DNA from: Sinonovacula constricta
Lineage: Eukaryota > Mollusca > Bivalvia > Cardiida > Solecurtidae
NCBI GenBank assembly: GCA_007844125.1
Contig: CM017571.1
Coordinates: 3,995,771-4,059,770 of the forward strand
Reading direction: 5' to 3'
DNA: 64,000 nucleotides
The position numbers were made by a program, and so were the translations under genes. The notes under the pieces are model-generated. The model was given only the letters and a program-made list of their open reading frames with translations. It had not been told where the DNA came from and did not search any database. Below are positions 41,101 through 53,100 of the stretch, in pieces (position 1 is the first letter of the stretch; the number at the start of each line of letters is the position of its first letter).

Positions 41101-44100
41101 TAGGTAGGCAGGACTATCTGGAACTGGCTCCTGGCAGTACTTCACCTGGTAATGCCTGGATGTTAGGTGGGCAGGACTGTTTTGAACTGGCTCCTGGCAG
41201 TACTTCACCTGGTAATGCCAGGATGTTAGGTGGGCAGGACTGTTTTGAACTGGCTCCTGGCAGTACTTCACCTGGTAATGCCTGGATGTTAGGTGGGCAG
41301 GACTATCTGGAACTGGCTCCAGGCAGTATTACAACTCGTAATACTCCATAAAGATCCACATTTGTCTGAGTCAAAATCTTCATCTCCTCACTTTTTCTGT
41401 TGTTCAAGGTGCCAACCTTACTGGTGTCAGCCTTAAGCTTGGTCGAGTATTTGCTGGATATGCCTCAATGGCTGGACACTGCCTCCAGCACCCAAGAGTG
41501 AGCCAAGCCTGATACCCCACTGGCACAAGTGTGCATATCCTAGAACTGCTTTGTACAGTTTCTGGTGAATGACTAGCTATCATTTTTGAGCAAAGGGACT
41601 GCCGGTCCTGACAGTCACCCCAACTCAGCTCTTTGTGCTGTCTGAGAACTCCAGTTCTCACTCTCAGGCTAAGTGCCTCACTGTTGTCCTTGAATCAAAA
41701 GGGATAATCTGTCGAGCTTAAGTGGTCAATGCACCAGAACACCAGACTGTCCATGCCTATGAAATGTTATGATAAACACATCAATTATTAAACAACAAAA
41801 TGTCAGTAGAAGGCTTGTTAACTGACCCATAAGAGGTGGCACATTCAGGTCCACAGCCTTGGCAGCATCCACGTCCCCCTCCAGTGTCACCATTAACTTG
41901 TCATCTGAAAACACATAGCTGACTAGTTTACATCTAACGGTTTACTAGTAGTACTGGTCATCTGAAAACACATACCTGACTAGTGTACATCTAACAGTTG
42001 ACTGGTGGTTACATGCTATGCCAATTATCTAACTCAGTTCATTATAGCTATAGCTTTCAATGTTACTCTTTGACTTACCATTATCTACATCTTTATCTTA
42101 AAATGTTTTTTATCAACATTAATTACATGATACACAAACTGTGTTTACTTTGTCACATCTGCTTGATTAAAGTTGCTATAAAACATCATATAAAAATTGA
42201 GATATGTTCACTGAAAAAGTTACCCAGTGCAAAATATCTAGGCATTGACACTTCAAATTACCTTTCATGGAATCAGCACATTGACAGAATCACACAAAAT
42301 TCGAAAAGACTCTAGGATACAAATCTATCTTTTAAAAACAAGAACATTCACAAAGTCTCATACAAAGCCCTATTAAGACCACAGCTAGAATATATGTCTA
42401 CAGTTTGGTCACCCAATACACAGTGTAACATCAACAAAATTAAAATGATTCAATGGAGAGCAGCCCGTTGGGTCAAAGGTCAATATTCACAACTATGCCT
42501 GATGACCTTAAGTGGCAGACATTAGAAATTGGAGAACCTTAGCTAGATTATGTATGTTTTTCAAAATTGTCGACAGTTTTGTAACAATACCAGTCTCACC
42601 CTACCTTGAATAGACATTGAGAAGAACCAGGCATATGCATCCCTTAAACCATCACAAGATAACAACATGCTATGTGATCACAGCAGAAAGTATGTCCTGG
42701 GGAAAAGGTCATAAAACTATTAATGTACATGTGGTTAATGCACTGCCAATTGGTTAGCAAGACTCGAATCCCCACCCTTTCCTAATACTGCTGCAGCCTG
42801 AAGATGTGTTCACCCACCCAAGTCCCCACTACCCTCCTCCCAAATCCATTTACCTCCGCTATGAAGCCAAATTCCAATTTCTGTTGCTTTTAAGCTCTTG
42901 CTAGTAACAAGGAAAAGAATACACTGTCATATTTTACCATAGGTAAAAAGTGGTGGGACAATAAAAAAAGCAAATAAAGAAACCTGTCAAAAAATTATTA
43001 AAAAATGTCATTTTTGAGTTGGAACACGCTTTGAGATTTCAAAAGGTAAAATCATCCAAAAACAAACACTAAATCATTTAAAACAAATAACATGTTCCAG
43101 ATTTACACATCTGAATACACCCCTTTTTTACCTAGACCATTCTATTTTTGAAAGGGCATCCACATGTTCCTAAACACTGTTGAAATAAAAATTTGTCCTG
43201 TAAGGCCCATGACCTTAGAGATAAGTTGAAATATAGCATTAGTAGACAATTTGCAGACCTTTCATTGGCATGTTTTTGTTGGAGCACCATATTTATATAA
43301 AATATGCTACTTTCATAATGGCATTTAAAATTATATTTGACTGAAATGATTTATTTGAGATGCCAACTGATAATATCATATTGGTTAAAAAAACAAAATT
43401 TGACCATGGTGTTGATTTCTTCCTCGTCCTATCTATCATGTTACATAAGACAATAAATCAATGTTTCTTTCAATAACTTAATTATAACTCATCATATCCC
43501 GGTATTTCTTAAGGAGAATTGTAAACTTACGGAAGTTTTATGGTGTCAATGTAAAAGGCATACGCCTCTCTTCATGAAATGACATTATTGAAACAAATGT
43601 ATAAAAAATAATAAGTTTCCAATCCTCATTCTATTAGTGACTGGCCTGTAACCAGTAAAAGCCTTAAAAGTGGTTTGCTTTTGAAGGAGGCTTTGGGACA
43701 ATAACTCAAACTCAAGCTCATAACTTTTATAACTGACTAGATCTTTATGGAAGCTACTTGAAAAAGCACTCATTTAGGACCAGCTGGGTCTTAAAACAGT
43801 CAACATTTTATGTGAGATTTTTACAGCCTGCAATTGAAATAAGGTTAGCATCATTCTGTATGTATATTGCTGCAATATACATCAAGCAATTAATGAAAAT
43901 GTTTCTGAACTGATTTCCTAATGACCGCCATGCAATGGTCTTGATTTATTCTCCAGAAATTTATGTATCACGTGTATCACCACAAATATAATTGGCATTC
44001 TATTCTGGCGAATATAGATTTTGCAGGTATCTACATTTATCAATGTTTACAGGATCTAAAACAAATAGTAAGTGACAAAGTAACAAAAAGTCTTCAGGTG

Positions 44101-47100
44101 TTGGTTTTCAAAACCAAAAAATAGAATAGTTTTTATCATTCCCTATTTTTTAAACTTAGAGAGCTATTTATAGTATTAATTTTGAAATTAGTTTTAATTT
44201 AGAATCAATTTCTCTTTAATTTAATAAGGTTATGTAGTAACAAAAACAATAAACAATGGGTAAGTTTTATATAAATGTTCCCTTTTGCGACAATACTATG
44301 CAAAAAAATCTATCAGGTTTTTTAGGGGTACAAAAGTCTGAAATTGAATTTGATAATTTTGTCTTGTTAAAACAAATTGACTTCCTTGAGATATTAAAAT
44401 GATGCAATTATGTATGATTTACTTCCCAATAAACAGTGTTTTATTTTTTTTTATTTTTTTTTTATTTTAAAATTTTATTACTTGTATATTTTTGACATTT
44501 ATTTAGAATGCTTCCTTAGTTATTATAAAAACTACTAGAACAAATGCAAGTATTTTCTCTGATATTTTCAACAAACTATTTTAAATATTTGAAGATCAAT
44601 AAATTCTATCTACAACAAAAACTGTACTGTTCTTAAATACTACAAACCAGCCATTACCAAGTTATGGCATATGTGTTGATAGATAAACCTGAACAATTCT
44701 AGCATTCAACTATCTGTCATAGTATAACTTCGGCTTTTCACAAAGGTTTATGGATGTCTATGATAGTGATGACTGATGATACAACTACAAGTCAATGTCT
44801 ATTTACCACAGGCCTCTCTATATGCGCTGGTCTGCATGTAGAGGACATACAATGGGTGGGGCAGGAACTTGGCTATCTGGTGTTCCTCCCGCCTTGCATC
44901 ATATGGCATCTGCAAGTACTCCTGTACCGGCTTTGTGGCCTTAAACATACAAAAGCAATAGCTCCCAACATGATAACATGAATCAAACAAGATTGGACAC
45001 ATGTTAACACCAACACCAGATATCATCCACCAACACCAGATATTATCCACAAACACCACTGGATAATTTACACTTTATTATCACTCTACAATAAGATTCA
45101 CACAGATAAAAATACTCATGACGTTGCTAAGGAAGTACAGAATGACGAAATAAGTATTCGTTATTAAGGGGAGTAACGTCGCGATGTTTTGGTTTCTGGA
45201 TTTTTCTCCCTTTGACTGTTGGGTTATAAATAAATGTACATGAGGGTTCTGACATTCTATTTATAGACAAATTCCTGGAAAATATTGTGACACTGAATTA
45301 TCAGAAAAGTTGTGTGTTTTGAAGTTTTTGCAAGCGTTTGTTTTGAAATGGGTAGAAAAGGTGCCGAATTGAGTAGCGAGTAGCTGTATGTATGTTAAAT
45401 GATGGATTATCTATTGCTGAAATTTCGCGGAGATTGCAGAGATCTTATAAGACAGTGTCATCAATTTTAAAGAAGTTTAAGGAAACTGGATCAGTTAAAA
45501 ATTTACACAGAAGTGGTAGACCACGATTAGTGATAGACAGAGACTATCGCCATCTTGAAAGAACTGTCAAGGGCAATCACAGGGACTCATTATCAGATAT
45601 TACCAGTAAATTTAATGAAGGAAGAATAAACCCAGTGTGTAAAAGAACTGTCCAGATTAATCTACGGAAACATGGATTTTCAATAAGAAAAAGGTTGTAG
45701 TATCTAAAGTCAATAGAGCCCAGCGACTGGTGTGGTGCTGGGAGAAAGAAGAGAAGGTGGCCTGTTTCTGGAAGGTGGGATAAAGTTATTTTTTCTGACG
45801 AAAGTCAGGTTGTGATAGGTACTGATACATTGTAAACATGTACTTATTTGGAGAAAATGCGGTGAAGGCTACAGCTGGACCTGGTAAAATCATGTAAGAA
45901 TAAAGTATTAAAAGTGATGGTATGGGGTTGTATTTGTTGGAATGGTGTAGGCACTTTAGTGAAGGTTGACGGCAATATCAATGCACATAAATACGAACAG
46001 GTTCTTGACAATTATCTGTGGCCAGTGATAACTAGACACTTTCCAGATAATTCATACTTATTCCAGGATGACAATGCCTCAGTGCATCGCGCAGGTACAA
46101 TCTCTCTTTACATAGTCAGAAAATAGCATTAAATCAATTTCATGGCCTGCACAATCACCGGATTTAAACCTAATTGAAAACCTCTTGTTGTACATTAAAC
46201 ATAAGCTTTCGTGTAGCGTGTCATTTATAAACAGTGAGCAGGATTTGTTTGATGAAATTTCATAAATCTGGATAAGCATTCCACCAGCCTATGTTCGGAA
46301 CCTTTACACATCAATTCTGAGAAGAATAATGCAAGTGATAAGATTTAAAGGTCATCTGACGAAGTATTAAGGTAAGGAATTCATCTTAAAATGTTCGTTT
46401 ATTGTTACAGTTCATTGTTATATCGATCTGAAACACATGTACATTTGCCGCGACTAATCCAACATGGCGGCCGATTAACGAATACTTATTTCGTCGCACT
46501 GTACATGACATCACAATGACGTCAATTAATGTTGTTTATAAACGAAGAGTATTCTAAACATAAACCAGAATTCTAGAACATTACTAACAACACATTGCCA
46601 ACAACACTTTGCTTACGAGATTTTATCTGAATTATTTGTGAATTATTTATTCAAAGAATCTTAGTCTTAACCAATTGCTGCATATTAATTTAGTACCTTG
46701 ACAGGTCTTATCACTATAAAAAAGGTGTTTCCAGTAACTTAGCTTAAAAATACTTCTGGGAATGAACATAGAACAAAAACTTGTATTAAGATAATATTTC
46801 ACTTTCTCTTATTTTATCATAGTTCTGAAAACTAAAATACAAATAATATGAAACTGAAACATTGTCCATTCTTTTCAGTAATGTGCTATTGTATACACTA
46901 ATACAGTTATTACAATAAAACTAAGTAAAAAATATGTTTACAGTGATATGTAAAAAGAATAATTCGACTGTACTTGCTAAATCAAGAACCAGTTTACCTG
47001 TAGGATGGAGGACAGTTTAGGCTGAAGGTTCTCCAAATGGTCTTGTTTAGACTGGAGATCTGACTCAATTGTCTCCTTCTTCTTTTGGAGGTCTGTCAGC

Positions 47101-50100
47101 TTCTCCGATAACCTAAACATTCAAACGGTTGGCCATGAGCTCAGTCAGCTTTTCTGATAACTTAAATATTAACAAGTGCTTAGTCAGTTTCTCTGATTAC
47201 CTAAATACTCATGGGAGCTTCAGATTACTGACAACCTTCACAATTATAAGGGTAACAAAGAGCTCTGATATCCTAAACATTGACTGGTGCTCATTCAGCT
47301 TCTCAGATAACCTAATATTAACTGGAGCCTAGTCAGCTTCTCTGATAACCTAATATTAACTAGAGCCTAGTCAGCTTCTCTGTTAAACCTAATATTAACT
47401 AGAGCCTAGTCAGCTTCTCTGATAACCTAATATTAACTTTAGTCTAGTCAGCTTCTCTGATAACCTAATATTAACTAGAGCCTAGTCAGCTTCTCTGTTA
47501 AACCTAATATTAACTAGAGCCTAGTCATCTTCTCTGATAACCTAATATTAACTAGAGCCTAGTCAGCTTCTCTGCTAACCTAATATTAACTATAGGCTAG
47601 TCAGCTTCTCTGATAACCTAATATTAACTAGAGCATAGTCAGCTTCTCTGATAACCTAATATTAACTGGCGCCAAGGCAGCTTCTCAGATAACCTAATAT
47701 TAACTATAGGCTAGGCAGCTTCTCTGATAACCTAATATTAACTATAGGCTAGGCAGCTTCTCGGATAACCTAATATTACCTTGAGCGTAGTCAGCTTCTC
47801 GGATAACCTAATATTAACTAGAGCCTAGTCAGCTTCTCTGATAACCTAATATGACTATAGCCTAGTCAGCTTCTCGGATAACCTAATATTAACTATAGGC
47901 TAGTCAGCTTCTCTGATAACCTAATATTAACTAAAGCCTAGTCAGCTTCTCTAATAACCTAATATTAACTAGAGCCTAGTCAGCTTCTCTGATAACCTAA
48001 TATTAACTATAGGCTAGTCAGCTTCTCTGATAACCTAATATTAACTAGAGCCTAGTCAGCTTCTCTGATAACCTAATATTAACTAGAGCCTAGGCAGCTT
48101 CTCAGATAACGTAATATTAACTATAGGCTAGGCAGCTTCTCTGATAACCTAATATTAACGATAGGCTAGGCAGCTTCTCTGTTAAACCTAATATTAACTA
48201 GAGCCTAGTCAGCTTCTCTGCTAACCTATTATTAACTAGAGCCTAGTCAGCTTCTCTGATAACCTATTATTAACTAGAGCCTAGTCAGCTTCTCTGATAA
48301 CCTAATATTAACTATAGGCTAGTCACCTTCTCTGATAAACCTAATATTAACTGGAGCCTAGTCACCTTCTCTGCTAACCTAATATTAACTATGGCCTAGT
48401 CAGCTTCTCTGATAACCTTATATTAACTATAGGCTAGTCAGCTTCTCTGATAACCTAATATTAACTAAAGCCTCGTCACCTTCTCTGATAACCTAATATT
48501 AACTAGAGCCTAGTCAGCTTCTCTGTTAAACCTAATATTAACTAGAGCATAGTCAGCTTCTCTGATAACCTAATATTAAATGGAGCCTTGTCAGCTTCTC
48601 TAATAATCTAATATAAACTTCAGCCTTGAAAACTTCTCTCATAACCAAATAATAACTAGATACTAGTCAGCTTTTCTCATAATGTTATTTTAAGTAGAGC
48701 CTTGTCAGCTTCTCAGATAACCTAATATTAACTAGAGCCTAGTCAGCTTCTCTGATAACCTAATATTAACTATAGGCTTGTCAGCTTCTCTGATAACCTA
48801 ATATTAACTAGAGCCTAGTCACCTTCTCTGATAACCTAATATTAACTAGAGCCTAGTCAGCTTCTCTGATAACCTAATATTAACTATAGGCTAGTCAGCT
48901 TCTCTGATAACCTTATATTAACTATAGGCTAGTCAGCTTCTCTGATAACCTAATATAAACTAGAGTCAAGTCAGATTCTCTGATAACCTAATATTAACTA
49001 TAGGCTAGTCAGCTTATCTGATAACCTAATATTAAATGGAGCCTTGTCAGCTTCTCTAATAATCTAATATAAACTTCAGCCTTGAAAACTTCTCTCATAA
49101 CCAAATAATAACTAGATACTAGTCAGCTTTTCTCATTATGTTATTTTAAGTAGAGCCTTGTCAGCTTCTCAGATAACCTAATATTAACTAGAGCCTAGTC
49201 AGCTTCTCTGATAACCTAATATTAACTATAGGCTTGTCAGCTTCTCTGATAACCTAATATTAACTAGAGCCTAGTCACCTTCTCTGATAACCTAATATTA
49301 ACTAGAGCCTAGTCAGCTTCTCTGATAACCTAATATTAACTATAGGCTAGTCAGCTTCTCTGATAACCTTATATTAACTATAGCCTAGTCACCTTCTCTG
49401 ATAACCTAATATTAACTAGAGTCAAGTCAGATTCTCTGATAACCTAATATTAACTATAGGCTAGTCAGCTTCTCTGATAACCTAATATTAACTAGAGCCT
49501 AGTCAGCTTCTCTGATAACCTAATATTAACTAGAGTCTAGTCAGCTTCTCAGATAACCTAATATTAACTAGAGTCAAGTCAGATTCTCTGATAACCTAAT
49601 ATTAACTAGAGCCTAGTCACCTTCTCAGATAACCTAATATTAACTAGAGCCTAGTCAGCTTCTCTGATAACCTAATATTAACTATAGGCTAGTCAGCTTC
49701 TCTGATAACCTAATATTAACTAGAGCCTAGTCAGCTTCTCTGATAACCTTATATTAACTATAGGCTAGTCAGCTTCTCTGATAACCTAATATTAACTATA
49801 GGCTAGTCAGCTTCTCTGATAACCTAATATTAACTAAAGCCTAGTCAGCTTCTCTGATAACCTTATATTAACTATAGGCTAGTCAGCTTCTCTGATAACC
49901 TAATATTAACTAGAGTCTAGTCAGCTTCTCTTATAACCTAATATTAACTACAGGCTTGTCAGCTTCTCTGATAACCTTATATTAACTATAGGCTAGTCAG
50001 CTTCTCTGATAACCTAATATTAACTATAGGCTAGTCAGCTTCTCTGATAACCTAATATTAACTATAGGCTAGTCAGCTTCTCTGATAACCTAATATTAAC

Positions 50101-53100
50101 TATAGCCTAGTCAGCTTCTCTGATAACCTAGTATTAACTATAGCCTAGTCAGCTTCTCTGATAACCTAATATTAACTAGAGCCTAGTCACCTTCTCTGAT
50201 AAACCTAATATTAACTAAAGCCTAGTCAGCTTCTCTGATAACCTAATATTAACTATAGGCTAGTCAGCTTCTCTGATAACCTAATATTAACTATAGTCTA
50301 GTCAGCTTCTCTGATAACCTAATATTAACTATAGCCTAGTCAGCTTCTCTGATAACCTAATATTAACTATAGGCTAGTCAGCTTCTCTGATAACCTAATA
50401 TTAACTAAAGCCTAGTCAGCTTCTCTGATAACCTAATATTAACTAGAGCCTAGTCAGCTTCTCTGATAACCTAATATTAACTAAAGCCTAGTCAGCTTCT
50501 CTGATAACCTAATATTAACTATAGGCTTGTCAGCTTCTCTGATAACCTTATATTAACTATAGGCTAGTCAGCTTCTCTGATAACCTAATATTAACTATAG
50601 GCTAGTCAGCTTCTCTGATAACCTAATATTAACTATAGCCTAGTCAGCTTCTCTGATAACCTAATATTAACTACAGGCTAGTCAGCTTCTCTGATAACCT
50701 AATGTTAACTAGAGCCTAGTCACCTTCTTTCATAATCTAATATTAACTATAGCCTAGTCACCTTCTTTCATAAGCTAATATTAACTAGAGCCTAGTCACC
50801 TTCTTTCATAACCTAATATTAACTAGAGCCTAGTTTCTCTGATTACATAAATATTCACTGGAGCTCAGTCAACTTCCCTAATAACTATATTTTAAATTTA
50901 AGACAAGTTTTTCAGTTCTAGCTAAAATATCTTCTAAAGGTCCTTTCCACCTTTCATTTTCATTAAAAGTTCTCAAACATTTGCAAATAAAATAAATAAA
51001 ATAAAACTAAATTTTGTAAACAAAACTGTTATCTTTACTCCAAACAACTGAAAAATAAAATATAAGCTATTAAATGATCATTTTTTGAGACTAGCATGTT
51101 TACCATTCAGGTGATACATTGTAGCAGTGTATGAATGTTGTTAATTAAGCTTCACTTTAACTTGAAAGAACTGTCCACGAAAGTTTAACTCTTGGCATTA
51201 CTAACACAGCAGATTTCTTCATGAAAACAAGAAGACTTATGTTATGAAGTTAACAAGAAATGTTGTTAACAGACATATGCACCCAAAGTTATGTCCAGCA
51301 ATGCAAATTTTGTAATTGTTATGAAGGTATTTGAGTTATTAAAAAACTTCATAGCATTAGATTTATTTTTATAAATATATTTAAGTTTTTACCTCCTATC
51401 ATTTGTTTTCAATGCCTATTGAAATGCACAATCATAATAGGTCTACAGGCTGCAAAACTGGGTCACTTTGTCTGAATATGCTGGTTCATGCATAACACGT
51501 AGTCTTCATGTGTTGACATTTCTGCCAGATTATTTCAAATTCCCAAAGAAATGACTGTGCAGACAGGACCACCAGTACACTTCTAGGCATTATGATTTTG
51601 ACCTGTAAGTGGGACCTGTAAGTGTGAGTAACTGAGCAGACAGGACCACCAATGCAGTACCTGGGATGACCTTGACCTTCGAGTAACTGACCTGGGTCTT
51701 AAGCGTGTCACATCGTCTTAATGTGTTTGACATACCTGCCAGGTAATTTCAAAATCCCTCTAGAGATGACAAAGTTACTGAGTGGACAAGCCCACCAGTG
51801 CACTACCAGGGTTTATGACTGACCTTTAAGTGTGACTTTGACCTTCGAGTAACCGACAAATTGCTGATTGTAAATCTCTCCGTCATATCATCATTTTAAA
51901 AAGTGTTAACAGGGACAATAATTCCTGCCATTTTCCTCTGATCATTACAAATATATCTGGTGCACAGATGCAACTAAACCTCACATTCAAATCATTATTT
52001 TTCAATGAATGTTAATTGATGGTAAACCTACTGTTTCCTCTGCTCCAGTTCCCAGTCCAGGCGCGCCAAAGTCTGTTGGTGCTTGTCTTTTTCGGTGACC
52101 TCCTGCAGATACACAACAGTATACCAGGCTGGGTTAATAGTGACAGAAATATAACATAAATCACACTAGAATTATATCCAATTCCTGAAAACGAATTGCA
52201 CATCTTGAGAAGCATTCCATGCAAACACAAAAGCACCGCAAGGCAGAGCAAAATAAGCCCATAAAGAGGGCAATTTAAAACAAACTGCTGTGAACTCTGG
52301 TGCAATGCAGTATGGCAAAGTTTTGGACCGCACTGTGGGTTATTTCAAGAAAAATCTGAAATTAAAGTAGAATAACATTAAAAAAAATCTTATTCTGCCA
52401 AAGTGCTGTGCACTGTTGTGCAATACACTCTGGCATGATTGTGGACTGCAATCTGGATAAGTGAAAAAAAATCAAAGGGGGATACCATCAAATATACAAA
52501 GATTTACATGTGAGTAATGACATTTGTGCAGAAAGGGGCATTACACAAAAATAAGAAGAGGTTCTAGTGCACTCTGTTTCAAAAACATCTATCCACCTGT
52601 GAAGTTTCAAATCAATAGCATTGATAACATAGCAGTTATGCTACGGACAAGAAAATTGATCAAAGGGGCATAACTCATTAAGTACAGAGTTATGGTTCCT
52701 GTGCACTGCACTTTGTCTCGATAAGACCTATCTATGTATCAAGTTTCAAGTCAATAGCTATGATAATGTAGGAGTCATGCTCTGGACAAGAAAATTAAAC
52801 AAAGGGCAATAACTCCAAAATCATGACATGCAGAGTGATGCTTTTTGTGCACTGCACTGTGTCTTAATTAGATCTATCCACCTATGAAGTTTCAAGTCAA
52901 AAGATTTGATAGTGTTGGAGTTATGCTCCAGACAAACATCTGGATGAACCCATAATATGTCCCGTCCCATACAACTCTACGGGACTACAGTTGAGTGCAG
53001 AAGTATAAGTACAAGAGGCAAAAATACAAGAGCATCCCTATCATCAAAAGAATGTTTCAACAGCAGTTTATCACAGGCACCAAATCCCTATCAAATGCCC

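Noticed and set aside
38412..41351. Open frames of 208, 573 and 168 codons made of 21-residue repeats [21 protein letters not shown]
   Set aside because: Same reason: a 63-bp unit divisible by three, interrupted by TGA twice, antisense within an intron, no start context or signal peptide; the opposite strand is partly open too.
41404..41661. 85-codon minus-strand frame beside exon g
   Set aside because: Not needed by the THOC5 frame, no matching splice sites, no recognisable domain.
47087..50850. CRISPR-like array of short direct repeats
   Set aside because: Units are contiguous tandem copies with no spacers, in a eukaryotic intron.
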